Source: Micavibrio_A sp035759665
GTDB taxonomy: Bacteria > Pseudomonadota > Alphaproteobacteria > Micavibrionales > Micavibrionaceae
NCBI GenBank assembly: GCA_035759665.1
Contig: DASTUM010000111.1
Coordinates: 1 to 35,250 of the forward strand
DNA length: 35,250 nucleotides
Reading direction: 5' to 3'
Shown here: piece after piece, positions 14,291 to 22,036 of the stretch
Position numbering within the stretch: the first letter of the stretch is position 1
Layout of the letters: the number at the start of each line of letters is the position of its first letter
Position numbers and translations under genes: made by a program
Notes under the pieces: generated by a model
What the model saw: the letters and a program-made list of their open reading frames with translations, nothing else
Database searches by the model: none
What the model was told of the DNA's origin: nothing

Positions 14291-15220
14291 ATGTCCGATT
14301 ACGCGCTTGAAATAACGAATCTCGGCAAGACCTACAAAGCCGCCGGCAAAACGGGCGAAAAAACCGCGCTTAAAGATGTATCGCTCAGCATTCCCAAAGG
14401 CTCGATCTACGGCCTTCTAGGCCCGAATGGGGCAGGGAAATCGACGCTCATCAACATCATGGCGGGCCTCGTCGTCAAAACATCGGGTACGGTGAAAATC
14501 TGGGGCCGCGACATCGACAGGGAACCGGAAAACGCCAAAGCCGCCATCGGCATCGTGCCGCAGGAAATCAATTACGACCCGTTCTTCTCGCCGCGCCGCA
14601 TTCTCGACATCCAGGCCGGCATGTACGGCGTGCCGAAAGCAGAACGTAAAAGTCTCGAACTGCTCGATCTCGTGGGCCTGCGGGACAAGGCCGACGCCTA
14701 TACGCGCTCGCTCTCCGGCGGGATGAAGCGCCGCCTGCTGCTGGCGAAGGCTTTGGTGCATACGCCGCCGGTCCTCGTCCTCGACGAACCCACCGCAGGG
14801 GTCGATGTCGAATTGCGCCAGATGCTGTGGGAGCGCGTACGCATGTTGAACCGGCGCGGCGTGACGATCCTGCTGACCACGCATTACCTGGAAGAAGCGG
14901 AAGAGCTGTGCGACAAGATCGCCATCATCAATCATGGCCGCATCATCGTGAACGAAGACAAGCGCACGCTGGTTGGTCTCCTCGATAACAAGGAAATGAT
15001 TTTCACGCTCGACCGCGAAGCGGATGCCGTTCCGGCGGGCTTTGAAAATCTTACGGCGTCGCTGGACGATCCGCGTCATTTGCGCGTGCGGTACGCCACG
15101 AAGGAAACGAGCGCGGGCCAACTGATCGCGCTCGTTCAGGGCGCAGGGTACGGCATCGCCGACATCACCACGGATCAAAGCGATCTGGAAGACGTTTTCC
15201 TGAACCTGACCCGCGCCTGA
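14291..15220 (+). CDS. ABC transporter ATP-binding protein (ABC-2/drug-exporter type), no permease nearby
   Basis: A 309-residue ATPase of the CcmA/NodI/DrrA type. Walker A GPNGAGKST is at residues 44-52, Q-loop VPQE near 90, signature LSGGMKRR at 141-148, Walker B VLVLDEP at 161-167, and the H-loop His198 (TTHYLEEAEEL). The C-terminal 80 residues are the extra domain common in ABC-2 exporters. The start at 14291 has AAGGA seven bases upstream; a start at 14261 would overlap the hydrolase. Such ATPases normally have an ABC-2 permease next to them. Here the next gene is a CBS protein 165 bases away, so the membrane partner must be encoded elsewhere. Confidence 0.9.
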   Translation: MSDYALEITNLGKTYKAAGKTGEKTALKDVSLSIPKGSIYGLLGPNGAGKSTLINIMAGLVVKTSGTVKIWGRDIDREPENAKAAIGIVPQEINYDPFFSPRRILDIQAGMYGVPKAERKSLELLDLVGLRDKADAYTRSLSGGMKRRLLLAKALVHTPPVLVLDEPTAGVDVELRQMLWERVRMLNRRGVTILLTTHYLEEAEELCDKIAIINHGRIIVNEDKRTLVGLLDNKEMIFTLDREADAVPAGFENLTASLDDPRHLRVRYATKETSAGQLIALVQGAGYGIADITTDQSDLEDVFLNLTRA

Positions 15221-15322
15221 CGATCTGTCTTCGGGCGCCTCCAACTATTTGTATATGTATGATATTTCCGCACGAGTAGCGGGTTTGCGCGATAGTGGAG
15301 CCGGGATCTGCGAATATTCCAA

Positions 15323-15348
15323 GGAACCACCGGCGTTATTACGGGTTT
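15323..15348 (+). promoter_or_regulatory. EcfG-like promoter candidate for the CBS protein
   Basis: GGAAC (15323-15327), 16 bases, GGTTT (15344-15348). The -35 box is exact and the -10 box keeps the GTT core. It would start transcription about 30 bases before the ATG at 15385. The weaker first base of the -10 box lowers confidence. Confidence 0.35.
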
Positions 15349-15384
15349 GCATTCTGCCAATCAATATTCAGGAAAGGAATCACG

Positions 15385-15822
15385 ATGAAAAAAATCAAAG
15401 ACGTCATGACCCAAAAATGTGAATGGATCAGCCCCGACACGAGCCTAGCCGAGGCAGCGAAAATTATGAAGGATTGCGATTGCGGCTTTCTCCCCATCGG
15501 AGAGAACGACAAGATGGTCGGCATGATTACCGACCGCGATATCGCGATCCGCGCCGTCGCAGAGGGCAAAGACCCGAAGAGCACAAAAGCGGGTGACGTT
15601 ATGACGGACAAAACCTACTATTGCTACGACGACCAGGCCGTTGATGAAGTCTGTAAAAATATGGGCGAGATCAAAGTCAAACGCCTTCCCGTCGTCAACC
15701 GTGACAAGCGCCTCGTCGGCGTCGTGTCTTTTGGCGATGTCTCGCAGGCTGCGGCGGCGGAGCAAGTCGGAGAATGCCAGCAACAGATCACCGCGGAAAC
15801 GGCCAGAAAAAAAGCCGCATAG
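15385..15822 (+). CDS. Tandem CBS-domain protein
   Basis: A 145-residue protein made almost entirely of two CBS domains, about residues 1-60 (IKDVMTQKCEWISPDTSLAEAAKIMKD, then VGMITDRDIAIRAV) and 70-130 (AGDVMTDKTYY, then RLPVVNRDKRLVGVVSFGDVS). CBS pairs bind adenine nucleotides and act as regulators; stand-alone versions are often stress-related. No effector domain is fused, so the partner is unknown. AAGGA lies seven bases before the chosen ATG. A frame extending to 15295 would read through the promoter candidate. The protein ends in a basic, Ala-rich tail and is followed by a strong terminator, so it is probably monocistronic. Confidence 0.9.
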   Translation: MKKIKDVMTQKCEWISPDTSLAEAAKIMKDCDCGFLPIGENDKMVGMITDRDIAIRAVAEGKDPKSTKAGDVMTDKTYYCYDDQAVDEVCKNMGEIKVKRLPVVNRDKRLVGVVSFGDVSQAAAAEQVGECQQQITAETARKKAA

Positions 15823-15840
15823 CAAACCCGAAATGCAGGA

Positions 15841-15865
15841 AAACGGCCCGTGACGGGCCGTTTTT
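15841..15865 (+). terminator. Intrinsic terminator after the CBS gene
   Basis: AAACGGCCCG (15841-15850) and CGGGCCGTTT (15854-15863) form a perfect ten-base stem with a three-base loop, followed by more T. Confidence 0.92.
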
Positions 15866-15940
15866 CATGTACGGGCCGTCCTTTCATAGGGTAAATTGAA
15901 TGGACAGGGGAGCGGGGAGCCGCTACAAACCCCCTGCAAA

Positions 15941-16017
15941 GCAGCCGTAGCTCAGCTGGATAGAGCGCTTCCCTCCGAAGGAAGAGGCCATGAGTTCGAA
16001 TCTCATCGGTTGCGCCA
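15941..16017 (+). tRNA. tRNA-Arg (anticodon CCG)
   Basis: A complete cloverleaf. The acceptor stem GCAGCCG pairs with CGGTTGC with one G-U. The D arm is GCTC/GAGC. The anticodon stem CTTCC/GGAAG encloses the loop CTCCGAA, so the anticodon is CCG. The T arm ATGAG/CTCAT has the loop TTCGAAT. The discriminator is G and CCA is encoded. It reads the CGG codon. The antiporter gene starts 33 bases downstream on the same strand with no terminator between. Confidence 0.97.
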
Positions 16018-16049
16018 TTTCCGATCACCCCCCTAAACAAGGCTCGCCA

Positions 16050-17762
16050 ATGGCTGTTCCGCACGACCTTCCTCTTGTCTCCACCGTCGCCGTAGGCCTG
16101 TCGCTGGCCTTTATCCTCGGCATGATTTCCTCGAAACTCCGGATTCCGCCGATTGTGGGTTATCTGTTCGCCGGGATCATCGTCGGCCCCCACACGCCCG
16201 GCTTTGTTGCAGATGCCGATATTGCCAACGAACTGGCGGAAATCGGCATCGTCCTCCTTATGTTTGGAGTCGGCCTGCATTTTTCCGTGAAGGATTTGAT
16301 GGAGGTCAAACGCATTGCAATTCCCGGCGCGATCGGCCAGATGGGCTCCGCCATAGTGATGGGGGCGGGGCTAGCGTACTTCTGGGGCTGGCCATGGACC
16401 AGCGGGATCATGTTCGGCCTTGCCCTGTCCGTTGCCAGCACGGTCGTTCTTTTAAGGTCTCTCGAAGATCACAACCAGTTGCAGACGACCAACGGGCAGA
16501 TCGCGATCGGCTGGCTGATCGTCGAAGATCTTGCAATGGTTCTGGCGCTCGTGCTTGTCCCCGCGCTGGCTCTGGCGGATGGCGCGGCAAGCGCGGAGGG
16601 CCAGAGCGTCTCCATGCAACTTGGCGTGGCGCTCGCCAAGATCGCCGCGTTCATCGCGCTTATGATGATCGGGGGAAAGCGCCTTTTGCCATGGATGCTG
16701 CAAGAGGTTGCCAAAACACGCTCCCGCGAGCTTTTTACCCTTGCGGTATTCGCGGTGGCCGTCGGGCTTGCTTTCGGCGCGTCGAAGCTGTTCGGGGTAT
16801 CGCTGGCGCTTGGCGCGTTCTTTGCCGGCATGATGATCAAGGAATCCGACATGAACCATGAAGTCGCGGATCGCGCCCTGCCGTTTCAGGACGCCTTCGC
16901 GGTTCTATTCTTCGTGGCCGTGGGCATGTTGTTCGACCCCAATGTCGTGATCGAACAACCGCTCAATGTCCTGCTGGTCGTTTTTATCATTACCGTCGGC
17001 AAGTCCCTGGCCGCGCTGACTATCGTCCTGCTGTTCCGCTATCCGCTGAAGACCGGGCTTCTGGTGTCCGCGGGCCTTGCGCAGATCGGCGAATTTTCGT
17101 TCATTCTTGTCGGACTTGGCGTTACCTACGGCCTGATACCGACCGAAGGGCGCGATCTCGTGCTGGCCGGCGCGCTTGTGTCCATCGCCCTCAACCCGCT
17201 GATGTTCTGGAGCGTACGCTGGCTGCATGATTACGCCAGCGCCCATCCAAGGCTTGCGAAGATTCTGGACTTGCGCAAAAGCCATTTGACGCATCTCGAC
17301 GTCGAAGAGGAACGTCAGCTGAAAGATCTCGTTATCGTCGCGGGCTACGGCAAGATCGGGCGCGAGGTCTGCGACAATATCATTGATTCCAATATGGATC
17401 TGGTCATCGTCGACGCCAACCGCGAACGGGTGGAAATGTTGCGCGAGCTTGGTTACCACGCTATCACGGGCGACGCGACCCATCCGGAAACTTTACATGA
17501 AGCCGCCATCCACAAGGCCGCCGCCATAGTCGTCGCCGTTCCTGATGCTTTCGAAGGCCGGCAGATCGTGGATGCCGCGCGCAAGATCAAGCCCAATATC
17601 CGCGTCGTCGCCCGTGCCCATAACGACGAGGAAATGTTATATTTCCGCGAACGCAATGTCGATTTCGTCACGACAGGCGCCCGCGAACTGAGCCGCGCCA
17701 TCATTCAGCATCTGGAAGGAATGCGCAGCGGCGTGATCCCGCTGGTCAAATCAGACCACTAA
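16050..17762 (+). CDS. CPA2-family cation/proton antiporter with RCK domain (KefB/YbaL-like)
   Basis: A 570-residue monovalent cation:proton antiporter of the CPA2 family. Twelve or so hydrophobic segments fill residues 10-395 and include LRIPPIVGYLFAGIIVGPHTPGF and ASTVVLLRSLEDHN, motifs of the KefB/KefC/YbaL group. After a linker, a TrkA-N/RCK domain starts near residue 425 with the nucleotide-binding GYGKIGREVCDNI and an acidic VIVDANRERVEML. The RCK domain suggests gating by nucleotide or redox ligand. The start at 16050 follows AAGG; an earlier in-frame ATG lies inside the tRNA gene. The last four bases overlap the stop of the convergent metallopeptidase. Confidence 0.9.
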   Translation: MAVPHDLPLVSTVAVGLSLAFILGMISSKLRIPPIVGYLFAGIIVGPHTPGFVADADIANELAEIGIVLLMFGVGLHFSVKDLMEVKRIAIPGAIGQMGSAIVMGAGLAYFWGWPWTSGIMFGLALSVASTVVLLRSLEDHNQLQTTNGQIAIGWLIVEDLAMVLALVLVPALALADGAASAEGQSVSMQLGVALAKIAAFIALMMIGGKRLLPWMLQEVAKTRSRELFTLAVFAVAVGLAFGASKLFGVSLALGAFFAGMMIKESDMNHEVADRALPFQDAFAVLFFVAVGMLFDPNVVIEQPLNVLLVVFIITVGKSLAALTIVLLFRYPLKTGLLVSAGLAQIGEFSFILVGLGVTYGLIPTEGRDLVLAGALVSIALNPLMFWSVRWLHDYASAHPRLAKILDLRKSHLTHLDVEEERQLKDLVIVAGYGKIGREVCDNIIDSNMDLVIVDANRERVEMLRELGYHAITGDATHPETLHEAAIHKAAAIVVAVPDAFEGRQIVDAARKIKPNIRVVARAHNDEEMLYFRERNVDFVTTGARELSRAIIQHLEGMRSGVIPLVKSDH

Positions 17763-18583
17763 TCCTTGAACGTGTCGCAGTCGGCAAGCGTGCCGCCCTT
17801 GTAGCCGCTCATGAACCATTTCTTGCGTTGGGCCGCGGAGCCGTGCGTAAAAGAATCCGGCATGACGACGCCGCCCGCCATTTCCTGCAAGCGGTCGTCG
17901 CCGACAGCGGACGCCGCGCCCAGCGCCTCGTCGATGTCGCCTTCTTCTATAAGGTCGTAATCGGCCTGCGCGCGGTGCGCCCAGATGCCGGCATAGCAAT
18001 CGGCCTGCAATTCCATTTTGACCGAGAGCTCGTTGGCTTCTTTTTTCGAGGCGCGTTTCTGCGCGGCGCGTACGCCGTCTGCGGTTCCGATCAATGTCTG
18101 GATATGGTGGCCGACCTCGTGGGCGATCACATAGGCGCGGGCGAAATCGCCGGGCGCGCCGAGCTTGACTTCCAGTTCTTTGAAAAAAGACAGGTCGAGA
18201 TAGAGCTTGCGGTCGACCGGGCAATAAAACGGTCCCATCGCCGCTTGCCCCGTGCCGCAGGCGGTACTGGTGACACCGTTGTAAACGACGAGAGTCGGAT
18301 ACTGATACCCTTCGCCCATGCCGCTCCAGACATCCTCGGTGCTGCCGAGGACGGAAGACACGAAATCCATCTGCGCCTTTTGTTCGGGGTCATCGGGATC
18401 GACATTTTGCGTCTGGATCTGGCTTTGCACGGCCTGCATCAGGATTTGCGACGGATCGCCGCCCATTAGCATGACGACAACGGCCAGCGCGAGCAAACCG
18501 CCGCCGCCCAGGGCGACACTGCGCCCGCCCGCACCGCGGCGGTCTTCGACATTGCTGCTCCGTCTGCCTATTTGCCAGCGCAT
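17759..18583 (-). CDS. Neutral zinc metallopeptidase (YpfJ-like)
   Basis: A 274-residue protein of the neutral zinc metallopeptidase family (YpfJ). After a short basic N-terminus there is one hydrophobic segment at about residues 24-42 (ALGGGGLLALAVVVMLMGG), likely a membrane anchor with the catalytic domain outside. The zinc motif HEVGHH lies at residues 155-160. Downstream, LQADCYAGIWAH supplies the conserved acidic ligand region. Two paired cysteines (TACG, YCPVD) sit before the zinc site. The cellular substrate of this family is poorly known. It converges on the antiporter gene with a four-base overlap of the two stop regions and has its own upstream gap of about 108 bases. Confidence 0.92.
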   Translation of the reverse strand: MRWQIGRRSSNVEDRRGAGGRSVALGGGGLLALAVVVMLMGGDPSQILMQAVQSQIQTQNVDPDDPEQKAQMDFVSSVLGSTEDVWSGMGEGYQYPTLVVYNGVTSTACGTGQAAMGPFYCPVDRKLYLDLSFFKELEVKLGAPGDFARAYVIAHEVGHHIQTLIGTADGVRAAQKRASKKEANELSVKMELQADCYAGIWAHRAQADYDLIEEGDIDEALGAASAVGDDRLQEMAGGVVMPDSFTHGSAAQRKKWFMSGYKGGTLADCDTFKD

Positions 18584-18691
18584 GGTTATTCTCCGTTTAA
18601 ATGATGAACAAAGAATAGGAGACTAAAGTTCGCGGGGCAAGACGCTTGCGGGGCCTGCCGGGGTGAAGGCGAGGGGGCAGGGCGTATAAGC

Positions 18692-19198
18692 TTAGTCTTC
18701 AAGAACCTTGATCATGACGCAGCGCAGGGCCGGGTCGTGGCCCTGACGAATATCGTCCTGATACTTATTGTGCAGGCCGGAATAGGTATCCGGCGCGATT
18801 TCGCGGTAGCCCAGACTTTTGTAAAAAGGCCCGTTCCAGCGGACGTCCCGAAAGGTGACAAGACCGATATAGGGGTAGTTCTGCTCAAAGGCGTAATCCT
18901 CGATCGCGCGCATCAGGCGGCGGCCTATCCCGTGTCCTTGCGCCTCGCGCGCCACGGAAATCTCATGAAGGTAGAAGAACCCGTCAAGCGGGTAGCAGGC
19001 GGCAAATCCTACCGGAACGTTTCCGTCATCCGCCGCAACCCAGAGCGTTCCGCGCTGGGTAAGCGTTTGCAGCAATTCCGGCTTCACCGTACGGTCTACG
19101 GCGTAGCCGACGCTTTCTCCCTCGAATGCTTTCGCCGCCGATTCCTCGACGGTCTTCAGAATTGGGATGTCGGATGGAATGGCACGCCTGATTCTCAT
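18692..19198 (-). CDS. GNAT-family N-acetyltransferase
   Basis: A 168-residue acetyl-CoA-dependent transferase. The N-terminal RIRRAIPSDIPIL is a typical GNAT opening. The acetyl-CoA pyrophosphate loop is AQGHGIGRRLM at about residues 86-96, with strand FYLHEISVA before it. The C-terminal part carries FYKSLGYREI. The acceptor cannot be inferred. It begins four bases after the stop of the COQ8-like kinase, so the two are translated from one message. Confidence 0.87.
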   Translation of the reverse strand: MRIRRAIPSDIPILKTVEESAAKAFEGESVGYAVDRTVKPELLQTLTQRGTLWVAADDGNVPVGFAACYPLDGFFYLHEISVAREAQGHGIGRRLMRAIEDYAFEQNYPYIGLVTFRDVRWNGPFYKSLGYREIAPDTYSGLHNKYQDDIRQGHDPALRCVMIKVLED

Positions 19199-19202
19199 TC
19201 CG

Positions 19203-20570
19203 CTATTTTACAGAGGAATGGGGAATATTAAACTTTTTCAGCACGTCTTTCTGGCGTTTTTCCAGTGTCGCGAGGTCGAAATCCGCAATCATCTCGTTGA
19301 AAACGCGGTACCAATTGATTTCCGCCTTGAGGTGCAGGAACACGGAGCCGAGGCCTAGCGCAGCGCGATCCATGAATACGAACTCGCGCGGCACGGTCAC
19401 GCCGCCATTGGCCTTGCTGGCCTCGCGCAGTTTTTCATGCACTTTTTGCGCGATCTCGCGGCCGAACACGCCGCCGCTGACTTCGCCGATCGGGCGCACC
19501 TTGTCTTCCATCAGCGGCGCGTAAAGGAAGCGCGCCCAGATGTTGAGCGTTTCGATCTGATCTTTTGACAAGCTCTTGAAACCCCATGTTTCATAGGCGT
19601 GGACGGAACGCTTGACGTCGTTCTCCATCAGCGAATGGTAGAGGTCGATCACGCCGCCGACGAATTTCGGCGGGAACACGCGCACGCATCCGAAATCGAG
19701 CAGGTTGATGGAATTGTCTTTCCTGACAGAATAATTGCCGAGGTGCGGATCGCCATGGATGATGCCGTAATAATAGAGCGGCACATACCATGCGCGGAAC
19801 ATGTTCATCGCGAGTTCGTTGCGCGTGTCTTTGTGGCTGTCGACGAAAGACAGGATTTTCTCGCCCTCCAGCCATGTACTGGTGAGCAGGCGCGTGGTGG
19901 AAAGCTCGCCCACGACTTCGGGCACATGCACGCCTTTTTCATCCTTGAGGATATGCGCGTAAAGCTTGCAATGGCGGGCTTCGAGCGCGTAGTCGAGTTC
20001 TTCGTACAATCGCGCGGCGAGCTCCTGGTGAATATATTTCGTCTGGATCGCCTTGTCGTAGCGCTCGTAAATCGAAAAAATGATCTTGAGCTGGTTCAAA
20101 TCCGCCGAGATCGCCGATTGCATGTCGGGATATTGCAGTTTGCAGGCGATGTCGCGCCCGTCATGCGTCACCGCGCGGTGAACCTGCCCGAGGCTGGCGG
20201 CGGCGGCCGCCTCTTTTTCGAAGACCTTGAATTTCGATTCCCAGTCCGGCCCGAGTTCGCTCTTCATCCTGCGCTTGACGAACGGCCAGCCCATAGGCGG
20301 CGCGTTCGACTGCAGCTGCTGGAAATCCTGCGCGTATTCGGCCGGAAGCGCTTCGGGAATGGTGGCGAGGATCTGCCCCACCTTCATCAGCGGGCCTTTG
20401 AGGTTGCCAAGCGCCTGCGTGAGCTGCGCCGCATGCTCGCCGCGTTCGATCTTGATGCCGAAATACCGCTCGCCCGCGACGCGCGCGGCAAGGCCCGCCA
20501 TCGTGCCGCCGACGCGGCCGTAGCGCATCAGCTTCCCGCCGATCGAGCTTTCCTTCTTTTCGCCTGCCAT
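19203..20570 (-). CDS. ABC1/ADCK3/UbiB-family atypical kinase (COQ8-like)
   Basis: A 455-residue member of the UbiB protein-kinase-like family, whose COQ8 branch supports ubiquinone biosynthesis. Diagnostic features are the KxGQ motif (LMKVGQILAT, about residue 62-71), the Ala-rich loop that replaces the usual glycine loop (AAAASLGQVHRA), the catalytic HGDPHLGN and the metal-binding LLDFGCVR. There is no membrane tail like that of E. coli UbiB, so it looks closer to the ADCK3/COQ8 type. It is divergent from coq9 across 86 bases, which supports a shared role in coenzyme Q metabolism. The start has no obvious Shine-Dalgarno sequence. Confidence 0.9.
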   Translation of the reverse strand: MAGEKKESSIGGKLMRYGRVGGTMAGLAARVAGERYFGIKIERGEHAAQLTQALGNLKGPLMKVGQILATIPEALPAEYAQDFQQLQSNAPPMGWPFVKRRMKSELGPDWESKFKVFEKEAAAAASLGQVHRAVTHDGRDIACKLQYPDMQSAISADLNQLKIIFSIYERYDKAIQTKYIHQELAARLYEELDYALEARHCKLYAHILKDEKGVHVPEVVGELSTTRLLTSTWLEGEKILSFVDSHKDTRNELAMNMFRAWYVPLYYYGIIHGDPHLGNYSVRKDNSINLLDFGCVRVFPPKFVGGVIDLYHSLMENDVKRSVHAYETWGFKSLSKDQIETLNIWARFLYAPLMEDKVRPIGEVSGGVFGREIAQKVHEKLREASKANGGVTVPREFVFMDRAALGLGSVFLHLKAEINWYRVFNEMIADFDLATLEKRQKDVLKKFNIPHSSVK

Positions 20571-20622
20571 AGGGTGAAAGATTTGGGGCTTTGCGGGGTA
20601 AAAGTCCAGCGATTTCTAGGCC

Positions 20623-20650
20623 TGTACATTCGCTTTCCAGAGCGTATAGT
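20623..20650 (+). promoter_or_regulatory. Promoter giving a probably leaderless coq9 mRNA
   Basis: TGTACA (20623-20628), 16 bases, TATAGT (20645-20650). The A of the coq9 ATG is seven bases after the -10 box, so transcription would start at the start codon. No ribosome binding site is present. Confidence 0.5.
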
Positions 20651-20656
20651 GGCCTA

Positions 20657-21244
20657 ATGGAGCCCAATCAGACCATCAAGGACAGGATCTTGGAAACGGC
20701 CCTGCCGGACGTTCCGTTCGACGGCTGGACGGATGGATTGCTGGAACGCGCCGCCCAAAATGCCGGTTACGATGCGGCCATGGCGCGCGCAGTATTCCCC
20801 AAGGGTGTGCGCGATGCGCTGATTCATTTTTCCGGCTGGGCCGACCGGCGGATGCTGGACGCCCTGAAGGCCACCAACCCTGTTTCGCTTAAAGTGCGTG
20901 AGCGTGTCGCGCTCGGCGTCCGCCTGCGTTTTGAAATTCTGGAATCGTTCCGCGAGGCCGAGCGCCTTGCCATAGCCTATTGGCTGCGCCCGTTCCGCAA
21001 GATGGACGGTGCGAAACTGGTTTGGAAAACCGCTGATGCGATCTGGAAATGGGCAGGCGATACCGCGACCGATTACAACCGCTACACCAAACGCGGGCTT
21101 TTGTCCGGCGTCATCACCGCCACGGCCTTTTTCTGGCTTAACGACCATTCCGCGGGCAGGGCGGACAGCTGGGCGTTCCTTGACCGGCGGATAGACAATG
21201 TTTTAAGCGCCGCAAAGATTGTCGGGCGCTTTAAAACAGCTTAA
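20657..21244 (+). CDS. coq9: COQ9-family ubiquinone biosynthesis protein
   Basis: A 195-residue protein of the COQ9 family, lipid-binding proteins that present ubiquinone intermediates to the hydroxylase COQ7. Visible family features are the N-terminal TetR-like helices (PFDGWTDGLLERAAQNAGYDAAMARAVFP), then VRERVALGVRLRFEI, WLRPFRKMDGAKLVWKTADAIWKWAGDTATDYNRYTKRGLLSGVITATAFFW with the strongly conserved TDYNRYTKR core, and the amphipathic C-terminal helix (WAFLDRRIDNVLSAAK). An upstream in-frame ATG at 20591 would read through the promoter region and is rejected. The neighbouring divergent kinase of the COQ8 family strengthens the call. Confidence 0.92.
   Translation: MEPNQTIKDRILETALPDVPFDGWTDGLLERAAQNAGYDAAMARAVFPKGVRDALIHFSGWADRRMLDALKATNPVSLKVRERVALGVRLRFEILESFREAERLAIAYWLRPFRKMDGAKLVWKTADAIWKWAGDTATDYNRYTKRGLLSGVITATAFFWLNDHSAGRADSWAFLDRRIDNVLSAAKIVGRFKTA
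21199..21238 (+). promoter_or_regulatory. Long inverted repeat in the last codons of coq9
   Basis: TGTTTTAAGCGCC (21199-21211) and GGCGCTTTAAAACA (21225-21238) are complementary over 13 bases with one bulged T. No U-run follows, so it is not a standard terminator. A second small inverted repeat (AACAG, six bases, CTGTT, 21235-21250) overlaps its end, just before the next gene. It could be an RNA-processing or protein-binding site. Confidence 0.45.
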
Positions 21245-21281
21245 ACTGTTACTAAGATTATATACGGCGGAGCGGTTTTAC

Positions 21282-21932
21282 GTGTTTCAATATTTCATGA
21301 CAAAAAATTTTTTTCGCCTGATGACGCTGATCGCCCTGGCGTTGTTCGTCGGCGTATTCCTCTATGCCATTGAAATCGATAAAAACAACCATGCGCCCGA
21401 AGGGCTTCGCATCCCCGCAGGCGTTGCCATCGGGAAACCCGTGTTGAAAGGAGTGGAGGTCGCCCGGAACCCGCTCGCCGCGCAACATATGACGAGCGGT
21501 GAAATGGCCAGGATGCTTTCCGATATCGTGGCTGAATCGATGTCTTTCACGAAATCCACGTTCGTCTATAACAGCCTGCAGGCTGAAAAATATTTTACGC
21601 CCGCCGGCTATGCCAAGTACAAGGAATTTCTGACAAAGGCCGGTTTCGAAGGTGCGCTGGCATCCGGCGAACTGCAATCCGCCGCTTATGCCGAACAGGA
21701 AGCTCTCGAGATCACCCGCGGCGTGTTCGGCGGCGTTTTCAAATGGCTGTTCGAGGTGCCGGTGACGATCAGCTTCATCCCCGTCAATGCCGAAACATAT
21801 CGCGATGGCGGGATTAAACCGGAAAACCGCCGCATCCTGCTGCGCGTCCAGTTCACGCGCGTCGAGGACGCGAACGACCCTCAGGCCGTGAAAATCGAGG
21901 GCTGGGAAGTGCTTCCGCCCCGCAAATTTTAA
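21282..21932 (+). CDS. DotI/IcmL-like (type IVB secretion, VirB8-fold) protein
   Basis: A protein of about 216 residues with a single N-terminal membrane helix (about residues 9-28, FRLMTLIALALFVGVFLYAI) and a C-terminal periplasmic domain. The order of elements resembles DotI/IcmL: a short cytoplasmic end (FQYFMTKNFF), one helix, a basic/acidic segment, then a region ending in AEKYFTPAGYAKYKEFL. That FTPEGW-like motif is typical of the family. Beta strands (VTISFIPVNAETY, RILLRVQFTRVE) and a final IEGWEVLPPR follow. In Legionella DotI is part of the Dot/Icm core complex. Here no other dot/icm gene is nearby. The start is uncertain: GTG at 21282 has GGAG nine bases upstream, and ATG at 21297 is an alternative. 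Family assignment is from pattern recognition only. Confidence 0.6.
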   Translation: MFQYFMTKNFFRLMTLIALALFVGVFLYAIEIDKNNHAPEGLRIPAGVAIGKPVLKGVEVARNPLAAQHMTSGEMARMLSDIVAESMSFTKSTFVYNSLQAEKYFTPAGYAKYKEFLTKAGFEGALASGELQSAAYAEQEALEITRGVFGGVFKWLFEVPVTISFIPVNAETYRDGGIKPENRRILLRVQFTRVEDANDPQAVKIEGWEVLPPRKF

Positions 21933-22036
21933 CGGGCAAAAGACAGGGGATAGTTCTATTTTCCCCCTTACGCGGGAAGGTTCGCCTGTCCTATAAAAAT
22001 CATCTCAACAATAAAAATTTTTAAAGGCGTAATTTT

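Noticed and set aside
15990..16049. Upstream extension of the antiporter gene
   Set aside because: It would begin inside tRNA-Arg. The ATG at 16050 starts the first membrane segment in a normal place.
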